DNA from: Rhodamnia argentea
Taxonomy: Eukaryota > Streptophyta > Magnoliopsida > Myrtales > Myrtaceae
Direction of reading: 5' to 3'
Length of the DNA: 64,000 bases
Assembly (NCBI RefSeq): GCF_020921035.1
Contig: NC_063160.1
Coordinates: 23,469,095 to 23,533,094, forward strand
Each line of letters starts with the position of its first letter. Within the stretch, counting starts at the first letter, position 1. Both the position numbers and the translations under genes were made by a program. Shown one piece after another: positions 12,174 through 25,554 of the stretch. The notes beneath the pieces were generated by a model. That model saw only the letters and a program-made list of their open reading frames with translations. It made no database searches and was not told the DNA's origin.

Positions 12174-13162
12174 CTCGAAAATGAGACTAATCTTGTGAGA
12201 GCACTCTTTCAGGCTTGACCATACCCTCGGGTTGGAAAGTATTTCCGGTCTTCATCGGGACGCATCTTGATCCGAATCTTCATGAGAACCCCATGAAATT
12301 TGATCCTTCGAGATGGAAGGTGCGTTCCAAATACACTCTTTCTCTATTAAGATCAGGCAAACATGAATATAAGTTAGAAAATGATTTTGGTTACATGGTG
12401 ATTACCAAATTTAAGTGGGATAGGATTTGTTCTGGCCGAATATATCAAACCTCGCCAATGATGGAGAAAAAAAGATGCCCTTGTCTCATTTATTTTGAAT
12501 GCATGTAAAGCTTTTCTCACTAGTAGGGTTGTTTAAAATGAGGCCCAACGCATATAAAAAGCAGAAAATAAAGTCAAAACATGTTTTTTTTTTCCTTCCT
12601 TATGTTTTCCACTTAATCATCGTGAAATGCCAGACCTTGTTAATGTATGCCGACAGGATAAAGCAATGAACAAGAAGGTCATGCCTTTCGGAGGTGGACT
12701 TCGACTTTGTCCCGGCGCCGAACTCGCTCGACTCATCATTGCCTTCTTTCTTCATCACCTCGTCCTCAGCTTCAGGTACCAGTAAAATAAAATAAAAATA
12801 AACACATGATTGAAATCTTTGTTCGCACCGAACAATAACGTGTTAAGCGATCCCGATCTTCACATTCCATAACGGACCAAACAAACAGTAGGTAACAACG
12901 AATTCGTATCGATACCGTGTACGCGATAATGCGACACGGATACAATCAATGACAATACGATGCTGCAGAGATCGTCTCGAGAACAGCATGCGATTAGTTT
13001 CTTGCTGAAGTCTTTAAACATACGAGCGGGTCGATCGCTTCTGACGCTAATGTGTGATGCAGGTGGAAGACGAAACCAGATGACTTCCCCGTTGCTTACC
13101 CTTATGTGGAGTTCAAGAGGGATTTGGTGCTGGAGATCGAGCCAACAGAAACCCACAGCTAA
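9638..13162 (+). CDS. CYP724: Cytochrome P450, CYP724-type (brassinosteroid C-22 hydroxylase-like)
   Basis: Nine exons keep frame: 9638-9873, 10139-10463, 11085-11237, 11432-11686, 11831-11917, 12019-12097, 12213-12319, 12657-12775, 13063-13162 (486 aa). The N-terminus has an ER membrane anchor (about residues 9-29) and a proline-rich hinge ([15 protein letters not shown]). Catalytic features are all present: I-helix GGYETT (296-301), K-helix E356-x-x-R359, FDPSRW (408-413) and the heme loop [10 protein letters not shown] with ligand Cys432. The phrases [17 protein letters not shown] and [18 protein letters not shown] match CYP724 better than CYP90A or CYP85. CYP724 enzymes (for example rice D11) hydroxylate C-22 of brassinosteroid precursors at the ER. 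The gene looks intact. Assignment to the CYP90/CYP724 clade is very likely, the exact subfamily less certain. Confidence 0.92.
12117..12170 (+). repeat. (CTG)n-(CT)n microsatellite in P450 intron 6
   Basis: A CTG run (about 12117-12136) runs straight into a CT run (12137-12170) inside the 115-bp intron 6. It forms much of the pyrimidine tract upstream of the acceptor at 12212. Confidence 0.9.
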
Positions 13163-14086
13163 TTTTGCAGACAAGAGAAGGGAAAGAATGGACAGATTCG
13201 TAGGGAAAATAGGATAGCAAAACGCCTTGATTATGTTCCTTGAATGTGAGTAAAAAGCATATAAGTGAGCAGGCAGCCTTTTTTTTTTCACCTTTGGGTC
13301 TTACATGTATGATCCAAAAAAACCCTAGGACTTAGGTAAGTTAACAATAATAATAATAGTAATAACAATGATTCCTAGCTTGAGGGACCAAAAAATAGTT
13401 GTGGGTGGAGGAGAATGAATGTAGTTTGCCAGATGTAAAACGACAGTTACCTTTGATTATCAATTATATTATTGCAAAGGTGACATTGGACCACCACCTT
13501 TAGGATGCAAATTCAATGATTATTAATCTTCACGTGCCAACCCAAAGTGAGACCAGACACTGCCATTGATTGTCCCATTTTCCGGTCTCTTTTTGCTATC
13601 TATGTTTATCACAAAAAGGGTATTTTAAAAAAAAAAAAAAGCAATGCCCTGCAGAAAAGTTGGGATTCAAATTGAAATTTCTGTGCATCATTATCTGGTT
13701 TCTTGGTGGCGCATTGGATATGGCAGCCATGAATCATGGTAGGGGTCATCATTAAGAAGTATCCTCCCATAGATAAGATTGTACATAATAATTTTTTGGA
13801 TGGTTTGACTAGGAATCCTTTCCATGGTAAGTGAATTTTTTTGTCCTTGTTAGAACTATAGGAAGACAATAACCCCGAACGAAATTGGTTGAATAATTAA
13901 GCGCTCTATTTTAATGCGATTGAATTCGGGTTCATATCGCGTTTCTCGGGCACAAAGTAATCTCGAGGGCTGTGCTCGCGACATCTATTAACGGAATTTT
14001 ATCCGATACACGTGGACGTGGCGATTTGTTTCAAATGCAAGTATAAGAATTGGTTGACAAGATTAATGGGCTGGCTTGATTGCGGG
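13163..14086. other. P450 3' flank and spacer, no gene seen
   Basis: Presumed 3' UTR of the P450 followed by AT-rich spacer. There are no motif-bearing open frames. The eight bases 14079-14086 form the left target duplication of the following element. Confidence 0.5.
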
Positions 14087-15267
14087 TAGAGCTATCAATA
14101 TGAGTCTTTGACCCACTTTTTAACTCACTTTTATTCATGTGGGTCAAATATGAGTTCAACAAACTTAAAAAATGGGTCAAATATGGGTTTAGGCCTATAA
14201 AGCCCATTCAAATATGGGTTTTAACTCGACCCGTAGCCTAGAGCTTCGTAAGATAACTTTTATTCACTTGTAAATCATCGCCAATTGTCCACATGCCGTC
14301 GCCCGCCCGCCCGCCTCCACCGACCGGCACCCCGCCACCGCCGCCGTCCGCCCACCCGCCCAATGACACCACCCTTCGAGAACTCTTTGAATTCAAGGCA
14401 GAGTAAACGGTGGTTCGCGCGGTGAATCAAATTTGGATTGGTTTTTCCCTTCGAATCCGGTTTGATTCGAGCCATGTCGGGTTGAGATCTAGAGCGAGGC
14501 TTCGGGAAGGGCCTCGCCATGGCCAATTACCCCGGTGGGAGCTACAACCAAACAGCATACTACACAAATCGTCGCCGCTACTCCGACGGGCAGTGGACGT
14601 CGTGGCCGGTCGCGATGATCGTCGTCGCCAACATCTCGGTGTTCATCATGACGATGTTTGTTGGGTTCGAAGGCGGTTGTGTCGCCAAATTCCTCGAGAG
14701 GGTCTCGTTCCAACCGCTCAGAGAGAATCCTCTCTTCGGTCCTTCTTGGACTATGTGAGTGTTTTTGTCTTGTTTGTGTGATTTTATATTCGTAGTTTTT
14801 GTGCAACCTAGTGCGGTTGGGAGCCTCACATTCAGCTCGAAATTGAGAAAATAATCCTCACATTGGACTTGTTGCTTGATGATCAGCTTGTCCCAATGCG
14901 AAATGTGTACTCCAGGTGTGTGTTCCACTTGATTCTTGAAATTCAACAAGTGGGAGGGTGGGTGGCGGCGGGGGGCGAGCGGTGAAGGCCGTGGGCGAGC
15001 CACAATGACAACCGTAGGCGATCGGCCAAACAGTTTTTACATTTTTTTAATTTTATGAAACAAAAATATCATGATTTGATTAAATATATAAGTGTTTATA
15101 CTATACGGGTCGGGTCGGGTATGTGTTGGGTTTGGGTTGGGTTGCGTATGGGTCATAAAATTTGTACTACGTGAAAATGGGTCAAAACGGGTTACATGGA
15201 TCGATATAAGTTGGACCATATTCGACCCGATCTAAATCCGATCCAACCCACCCATTTAACACATCTA
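14087..15267. mobile_element. hAT-like element carrying a rhomboid gene fragment
   Basis: The left end TAGAGCTATCAATATGAGTC and the right end (minus strand) TAGATGTGTTAAATGGGTGG are imperfect inverted repeats of the 'YAGRGNTGTCAA' type seen in plant hAT elements. Both subterminal regions are packed with GGGTC/GACCC words. The flanking octamers ATTGCGGG (14079-14086) and ATTGCAGA (15268-15275) match at six of eight positions, as expected for an aged 8-bp hAT duplication. No transposase is present. The interior holds a CCGCC-rich block (14285-14370) and a fragment of a rhomboid-like protease gene. Confidence 0.65.
14519..14758 (+). pseudogene. Rhomboid-like protease (RBL) gene fragment
   Basis: A 79-codon open frame that resembles only the N-terminus of plant RBL intramembrane proteases: a Tyr/Arg-rich cytosolic tail, one hydrophobic helix ([20 protein letters not shown], residues 29-48), then [20 protein letters not shown] and LFGPS. 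It ends just after GPS at a TGA that follows a donor-like GTGAGTG. The catalytic Ser and His helices are absent and no later exon occurs downstream. The loop after helix 1 also looks shortened, since the Cys-Pro part usually found there is missing. The most likely origin is a genomic exon with the start of its intron, captured by the surrounding hAT-like element. Not expected to make a protease. Confidence 0.72.
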
Positions 15268-15275
15268 ATTGCAGA

Positions 15276-16347
15276 GCTTACATGAGAAAGTCCACCTGCT
15301 CAACTTTGGTCTCGGCCCCGCCTATTTTTTCCAGTTAGTTTCGGGAACACAATGGGCCAGGCTTTTTCCGGGCCGGCCCAATGATCACCTTCCCCAAGCA
15401 TCGACTCTATCAAGTCCGGCCCACCGGGCGTCATTACCGGCCCAGTTTATGTGCCGCGAAGCCGAGACCGAGAGTCTTCTGCCATCTTTTTTCTTGATGA
15501 GGAAGCCAGTGAAAGCGAGGAAGAAAAATGAAGAAGAAGAAGAGGCAAAGCCTGAAGTGATACGAACGAGCACACACTCTGCTCTCTTGACTGTCGTCTG
15601 CATCATCAGTGGAGATTGATCCTTCGGTCTCTGCTTCGTACGCTGTCGAACCGCTGCTCCGTGCGTCTCCCAGCAGGTTCTCTTCGCTTTTCGTTAGCTT
15701 CGAACGCGCTTCAGTCGTTTTTGTCGTAGGAGTCTTTGGTTTTTGTTCTTCTTTTGTCAGATTCTGTCGTTGTCTCTGAATTTTTCCTATGAGATTCCGG
15801 TCAGAGGTTGCATGGCGAGATTAGGCATGTTTTGTTTCCTTTGGCATGAGGCTGAAGGGGGGAGGATAGTGAGATAGGTAATTGCACGATTGAGGAGCTC
15901 AATCAATCGAGCTTCGTGTTTCCCGTAGCTACTTTTTCGTTGGTGTCTGCATGACCGTGTGCTGGGAGTGCAAGGTTTGGATGAGGTGGAAGAATGTTTA
16001 TGGGTAAGAGTAACGGTTTTCGTGAGGATCTGTGTGGATTGGTCCAGGTTCTGAGGAAGGAATGCTTTTGTTGCTGTTGGCGGTGGCGGCGGCATTACTA
16101 CACCTCTTAAAGATCTAATTATTTATAGTCAGCTAAAATCTGCCCTTGTTTTCGCCCGTTGGGTTTTTTGCTTCTGAAATTGTATTTTTAAGTACTATGT
16201 TGTACATTGGACTACATCAATCTGGGAACTTGATGACGCTTGCTTGTTTTGCCCTCTTTTGATTATGTTATTCTCATTGGTTAAGTGATTTGTGTGGTTG
16301 GACTAACATTTCTTGGCTGTCTTTTTGTAGGTCTACTTAAATTCAAA
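15276..16347 (+). promoter_or_regulatory. Promoter and 5' leader region of the proteasome gene
   Basis: The region between the hAT-like element and the PBB start codon. A splice acceptor (TTTTTGTAG) at 16330 lies 17 bases before the ATG, so the leader must contain an intron. The non-coding first exon probably lies around 15600-15720, a CT-rich stretch typical of plant transcription starts. Several short open frames here (for example 15269-15619) are not conserved. Confidence 0.5.
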
Positions 16348-19286
16348 ATGTCTACTAAGGCAACAATAGATCTCCCTCCAAAAGGTGGATTTAGTTTCGA
16401 TCTGTGCAGGAGAAATGATATGCTATCAAAGAAGGGTGTTAGCCCTCCATCATATCGGAAAACTGGAACAACCATTGTTGGAATAATTTTCCAGGTATCA
16501 CTTTATGTTAGATTCGTTTATCAGTACTGTGAGCTATGATCTTCTAGCTACCATTATTTAAAGTGGTATTAGCGAATTTATAAAATTGATCTATGTTTTT
16601 CCGATGAGTGAGCCAATATCACCTGAACATAAATATAATAAGTCTCCTTCAATTTGCTTTCTGTTGTGATTGCAAGGCCAAATAATCAACGATCTTGGAC
16701 CAGTGAAATGTCAGAAGTTTTTTCAGTTATGTGTAAACACCCTATGGAATCTTGTGTCTTGGGATAGGCTAACGTTATTTATTTGTGTAAATTTCTCCAG
16801 CCTTTTTGAGAACCTTCAATACTATCATAGCTTGGCTGGTTTCATTCGCACTTATTACGATGGGCGCTACTGCACTTTAAATTTTTGTCCTTATGTCTAT
16901 TCCAAATAAACTTTGATTATTTAGTGCTTGTTTGGATTCGCTCGGCTGAGAAGTTGTCGATGAATCCTACTGTTGAGTATTTGATTCTTACTTTTCAATG
17001 AGAAAGTATTGCTTGGGGGGATACCTGACCTAATCTAAGAAACAACATAATTTAGATGCCTTTTGTGCCTATTGGTGCTTAATCCTCAGTCATTTCATGA
17101 AAGTGGTAGAGCTGTCTTAGACATTGAATGGCTTTTTGTGGTTACCACCACCCCATGCTTCAATTCCCATTTTTCCCTCTCAAAAGATTAGCATTATATC
17201 AATCCTGAGTTGATTTAGTTATATTTTGCAAGAATACTACAGGGTGATTAGTGTATGTCGTAGTAAATAGCTTCATTTACTATAGTGTGCATAGATTGGC
17301 CACACAGTATAGGACTATGACTGATTATATGTGTGATGTGGGTTTATCACTTTCGTTAATAGTTAAATATGCTCATTTGCATTTTCCTTTCTTCTTGAAA
17401 TCTTCTTTCCTTAGGATGGAGTTATTCTTGGAGCAGACACTAGAGCTACTGAAGGACCCATAGTTTGTGATAAGAATTGCGAGAAAATCCACTACATGGC
17501 ACCAAACATATATTGCTGTGGCGCTGGGACTGCTGCCGATACAGAGGCTGTGACAGGTTAGATTTTTCACTTTTGAGTGTCAATTTGGCAGCGCTAATGA
17601 GGACTTTACACTTCTCTCTAACATTAGCTTGGAGTTGTCTGATATTTACAGTGTCGGTCTGTACTTAATTAAAAAGCCTGTGATTTCTCAATATTGTTTT
17701 GGTGAAGCTAATGCGTTTATTTCTTATATGCGGTCCTTCCATCCCTCAGACATGGTAAGTTCACAGTTACAGCTGCATCGCTACCATATAGGCCGAGAAT
17801 CTAGGGTTGTGACAGCTTTGACCCTCCTTAAGCGACATCTTTTCAGGTATTGCTTCTCTTTTTTCTGCTTGGGTGGTGGTTAACAAATCTGAAATTCTCT
17901 CTTGTGGTTCTTCTGGTTCTAATTGTATATGTCGTATGCAGCTACCAGGGTTATGTCCAAGCTGCTTTGGTACTCGGTGGTGTCGATGTCACAGGACCTC
18001 ATCTGCATACGGTGCGTTTGAGATTGAAGACTGTTGGCAATGCCTCTTTGGCCTGATAAGCTTAACTTCTTGCAAATTTGGATGTAATGTCTTCTTCTGC
18101 AGATATATCCCCATGGATCAACTGACACATTGCCGTTTGCTACGATGGGATCTGGTTCGCTGGCTGCAATGTCTGTATTTGAATCAAAGTACAGGGAAGG
18201 CTTAACTGTAAGTCTTTTTGTTACATTAGGGATGGTTTCTAATTTTGCCAAACCTTCTTTTGTCCACCTTAACTGAAATTCTGGCTGATTCAATCTATCG
18301 TTGGTGTGTTTAGCATATCTTGTACTCTGTCTGTTATATATATGTCTTTGAAAGGAAAAAAGGGAGAGGATTAGATTGCTCATAGTCTGTACTCATAGTT
18401 TGTCTCTTTGGAAGAAAACTGAGGATATTGATAGAGGATTCGTATTCATTTTCATACAGAAAGATGAAGGAATTACTCTTGTTTCTGAGGCGATATGTGC
18501 TGGTATATTCAATGACCTGGGAAGTGGAAGCAATGTTGATGTTTGTGTAATAACGAAGGTTTGTGGTCACTCACCAGTTGCAATTCTTACTGCACGTAAA
18601 AGTACATGAGGCAAAGAACTTGTTTTATGTGAGATCTATTATGATTCTCATATTGATGTCAGTTTTCCACAATTTTGGTCACAGGGTCACAAGGAATACC
18701 TCAGAAACCACCTTTTGCCGAATTCTGATGTTTATGCACTCAAGAGAGAGTACACTTTTCCTAAGAAGACTGGTGAGTACCCTTTACGCTGAGCTATTTA
18801 TTGTCTCATGAGGCTATGTCCTTACAGTTTGTTCTAGCTTGAGCTTTATATGGAAGAAAAACAGTATTGCTAAATTTGCTTGTTTTTACTTGTTTTGGGG
18901 ATCTCGGGGGCATTATGGTTGTTTTCTTGTCCGGCAGTTGTTTTCTTGGCCACATTTCGTGTCCGACAGTTGAGAAATGCATTTAGACACCATATAACTT
19001 TCTTGAGCTTCTCAGAGTGCAGCAACCACATGACTTTAAGCACAGTAAATAGAGCATATCGTTTGTCTTGCTCTCTCGATCTACATAAAGCCAAAATTTC
19101 CGGTTCCTCTGCTCGAGTCACGATTCCACTTTTTCTCCTGTTAAGTGACATGACTGTCATTCTGTGTGGCTGTTCAGACTTGATATGTTTGTGCCTTCTG
19201 TGCTTGCAGAGGTTCTGCTAACGAAAGTCACGCCACTGAAGGAGAAAGTGGAAATCATTGAAGGAGGAGATGCAATGGAAGAGTAA
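16348..19286 (+). CDS. PBB: 20S proteasome subunit beta-2 (beta type-7)
   Basis: Eight coding exons keep frame: 16348-16494, 17415-17556, 17750-17846, 17942-18011, 18103-18207, 18460-18558, 18685-18772, 19210-19286 (274 aa). The product is the trypsin-like catalytic subunit of the 20S core. The propeptide of 40 residues (…SYRKTG) ends before the nucleophile Thr41 in TTIVG. The Ntn-hydrolase signature follows: [15 protein letters not shown] with the catalytic Asp, NCEKIHYM with the catalytic Lys, and [29 protein letters not shown] and the acidic C-terminal tail (…GGDAMEE) are typical of plant PBB1/PBB2, as is the length. A 5' UTR intron precedes the start. No disabling change is visible. Confidence 0.97.
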
Positions 19287-20176
19287 TCATCGCTAGCGGT
19301 CGAAGAGGGTTGAGCTTTTAATTGGCCCTATTGCAGCTCCAATACTTCATGAACCGGGCGTGAGATGGGCGCATATAAATTCGAGCGGCTGCTAGCCTTC
19401 AATTCGAAAGCTAGAGCAACTGGTTGCTTGTTCATCCTCTCCCCACTTATGTTTCGTGTAGCTCCATAGCCATGTTCGAAAGCGCTTACTATGTAATGGA
19501 TTTCATTGGGGCATGGTTTGAACTTTCCTCAAGTGTCCATTCGTCCGTCCGTCATGTGAAATGGTTTTTTATGAGTATGTAAGGACCGTTGGACCTCGCA
19601 CGAGTTAGGAAGCAGATCCAGCGATTTTGGACGACGAGTTGATCTCATGGTTACTGAAGAGAAAGCAAAGCACGTGGTAAAGAGGTCCAACGGACCGTGC
19701 CAATTGCAGTTTGGAAAGACATCCGACCGGTCTAAATCGATTTACTATATTTCTTTGCCCGGATGGATTGAAACGAGTTCGGTGCGACAGCCCCCAAATA
19801 TAATTTTCTTCGATAACGTTACTCACCAGGGACAGATAACGTAACGCTAAGTCGTCCCTTTAATCCGGAATTCAATAGTCGCTTTGTTTAAAGACCAGAA
19901 TGCTTATTTGGACGTTGGAAGGGATTAGACTAATTATTTTTTTTTTTGTGTGTCACGATCGGATTAGAACAGATTAAGCTAGCGTACCATTTTTGAGTTC
20001 CCGCATTATCACTTAGTGCTGTTAACCCGCTGCTACATCTGAAAAGTTTAATATCGTGGGATTAAGTTAAAGGGCAAGTGCGTTAAAAATCCTAAAATTT
20101 GTCATATTGAAGTTTTAAAATTTTTAAAAACTTTAATCAAATTATAAAGCTTGTCAAATTTGTGAAATTAAGTTTT
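19287..20176. other. PBB 3' flank and spacer, no gene seen
   Basis: 3' UTR of PBB followed by AT-rich DNA with a poly-T run near 19939. The last nine bases (20168-20176) are the left target duplication of the foldback element. Confidence 0.55.
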
Positions 20177-20424
20177 GGGAAAAATCCAAAAAAGGGCCTG
20201 AAGTCTTCATATTTTCTCAAATAAGGGCCCCGAATGAACATTTGTTTGAAAAAGGGCTTGAAGTCCTCATATTTTCTTAAATAAGGTACCCAAGTGAATA
20301 CCGTTTTGAATAAGGGCCTGAAATGACTATAAATTCTCAAAAAAAGGCCTGATTTAAGGGCATTTTAGTCTTTTTACTTATTTAATTTTTTTCTTTTATA
20401 TTATAGTTTTTGTAGTCTGTTTCC

Positions 20425-20455
<31 letters not shown>

Positions 20456-21240
20456 GTGAACTTCACAGGCGGGAGGGGTAGCCCTCCCGCCTGTGGCCAC
20501 CGCCCCACCGCCGGAGGGCAGTAGGCGGGGGCGGCACAGGCTGGCGGGGTCGCCGGCGCCTCGGCGAGGGCCGGCGACCCAGCCGACCAGAGGCAAGGGC
20601 CTCTGGCCCTCGCCAAAACCGGGAGAGGGTCGGGCCCTCTCCCGGATCTGGGCGAAGCCGGCGGTCCCCGCCCAGATCGGGGTCGCCGGCCGTCGCCCGG
20701 GACTGGGCCGGGGTCGCCTTGACCAGGCGACCCCCCACCAGCGACGGGGCGACGACCGGCGACCCCCGATCTGGGCGGGGACCGCCGGCCTCGCCCAGAT
20801 CCGGGAGAGGGCCCGACCCTCTCCCGGTTTTGGCGAGGGCCAGAGGCCCTCGCCTCTGACCGGCGGGGTCGCCGGGGTCGCCGGCGACCCCGCCGGCCTT
20901 CGCCGCGCCCGCCGACCCCCCACCAGCGGTGGGCCGGCGGCCACAGGCGGGAGGGGCAGCCCTCCCGCCTGTGCAAAGCCTTTTTTTTTAATTTTTTAAT
21001 TTTTTAATTGTTTTTTATTATTATAAATCAGGAAAAAGAAAAAATAATAATAATAAATTTTAAAATGTAAAATGACGAAAATGCCCTTCAGGCCAAACCC
21101 TTTTTTGAAATTTAATAACCACTTCGGGCCCTCAATTGAAACGGATCATGTTATTCTTGGGCCTTTTTTGAAACAGTGTTCGCTTTGGGCCCTTATTTGA
21201 GAAATTATGAAGACTTCGGGCCCTTCTTTGGATTTTTCCC
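20177..21240. mobile_element. Mutator-type foldback element with perfect 9-bp target duplication
   Basis: The element starts GGGAAAAATCCAAAAAAGGG and ends with the inverted counterpart (minus strand GGGAAAAATCCAAAGAAGGG). The flanks TTAAGTTTT (20168-20176) and TTAAGTTTT (21241-21249) are identical 9-mers, as Mutator-like elements produce. The inverted arms extend through AT-rich sequence with 'caaataagggccc' and 'gaagtcttcat'. They continue into a GC-rich core (about 20457-20975) that is itself palindromic around about 20710, so the whole 1,064 bp can fold as one hairpin. No transposase is present. The flank identity and arm similarity suggest fairly recent insertion. Confidence 0.88.
20457..20975. 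repeat. GC-rich palindromic core of the foldback element
   Basis: Both outer ends carry the self-complementary word CACAGGCGGGAGGG…CCCTCCCGCCTGTG. Moving inwards, arms such as GGCCCTCGCCAAAACCGGGA and GGGCCCTCTCCCGGATCTGG are mirrored on the other side of the centre. This produces open frames of 90-190 codons on both strands. They mirror each other and carry no motif, so I do not call genes. Confidence 0.85.
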
Positions 21241-21249
21241 TTAAGTTTT

Positions 21250-21781
21250 TCTGTTGATTGTATTTTTGAAAGTTTTAAAATTTAATTATATTTTTGTGAT
21301 AAATTTTAATACTTGATTGTGTTTTTTGAAAATTTTAGGATTTCATTACATTTTGATAGCAAGTTTTAAAATTTGGTTGCAGTTTTTGAAATTTTAATAA
21401 CTCAATTCAAATTTTAGGATTTTCAATAGAATCATCCCTAAATTAAATGTCGCATGGTAATGCGAGGTGTCAGTTGGTCTCTTAATCGAAGGTTGCTATC
21501 GGATTAGTCGAGCGATTAAGATTACGGATAGATTAAGGAGATACGATGCGTACGTGGAAGCTTCAAGCAATGCCTTGGCGTGCCGGTGACTCCCTACGTC
21601 ACTTCCCTTCCCTTCCTCCCTCATCTTCTCTTTTCAAATTCCACGTCCAAACCCCGATTCCACTGTTTCACCCTCTCTCTCTCTCTCTAAAATTCCATTG
21701 ATCGGGCTCGGCCCCCCGCCCTCGTCTCTCCGTCTCCCTCCGCCACGTCCGCTCGGCGGCGACGACGACGACGATTCAGAC
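21250..21781 (+). promoter_or_regulatory. Promoter and leader region of the Rab2 gene
   Basis: A CT-rich pyrimidine patch (around 21670-21690) followed by a GC-rich leader leads into the ATG at 21782. Such Y-patches mark plant core promoters. No clear TATA box is seen. Confidence 0.4.
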
Positions 21782-24427
<2,646 letters not shown>

Positions 24428-25554
24428 TTGAGGATAGCGCAGCATTGGCGTTGGTGATCTTCTGCGATCTGTTAATTCTGATCTTGGCCCTTAAATTTTC
24501 TATATGTACGGATGCTGCTTTTGTACGGTGAATTGTACAGATCTGCTCACAGTTGTTCCTCGATAGCTATCATTTGTAGACCCAGTAAATCTTCTAATTA
24601 CTTTGATTTGCTCCATGTGTCCTGAATGATTCGCCTCTGTGCTTTGGGAGCTTGCATGATTTTTAACCAACTTGGTCATCATTGGAGTACCTTCTGGAAC
24701 TATGAAGTTCAACCGACCGCTTTCTCGATTAGGCATGCCCAATCAATCTGCTGGAATTTCATCTTGAATCTTGTGGAGAACAATAGAAACATGGCAATAT
24801 GCAATCTTGACTTATACTGTAGATCAGCATAATCTCGATGCAGTCGATTAATCATCTCATCATTTTGATGACCTCTTATGCTATAGCGCAATCACTCGTA
24901 TAGATTTAAGTTTACAGTAAGATACTGGGACGGAGGGTCACTAATGTAAATAACAAAAGGCAAGCTCTTTACGCGCAAGGTTAGTTTTCTTACGGTCATA
25001 TTTTCCTGTAATTTACGAAGTGGAAAGACTCGAACTCTGTTCAAAACTAGTTTATATACTCCAGGGAGTCATTGACCCACTGTAAATGAGAAATCTCATT
25101 CACATTTTCATGGAAGTACGATGCGGGTCACCGGTGAGGCAAAATTGCTTCAGTGCCTTGTTCTCCGACTTGGTTCGACCTATCCTCCATCCAAAATACA
25201 GATCTTAAAACAAGATGATTAGCTTCTGTATGCTTCCACCACATCTCAGGCATTACAAATCAACGAGGGTGGGAGACGATACATAACGGAGACGATACAT
25301 AACAGGGTCAATTGATCTTAAAAATATAAGGAGCCAAGGAACTTTAGGGCAGACGGGAACATGCTACTAGCCATATAATTGAATGAACCGAGTGACTGAT
25401 ATACCAGCAAAATTGTAGCCAAACGAAATCGAGGCATGTGCCATTGTAAGTATATTACATAGTCAAAGATGCTGTTGAGCACATATGCCGGAAAAATGTG
25501 TTGTTATCAGGCCTGGCTTTTTACAACCAAATTAGACACTTGAGACCTGTGTAA
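24428..25554. other. Spacer between two convergent genes
   Basis: Holds the 3' UTRs of RABB1 (+) and ESF2 (-). I see no further gene, and the short frames here have no motifs. Confidence 0.55.

Noticed and set aside
20396-20999. Open frames of 90-191 codons on both strands
   Set aside because: They lie in a GC-rich palindrome, so the frames on the two strands mirror each other (Gly/Arg/Pro-rich). No domain, and the structure is fully explained by the foldback element.
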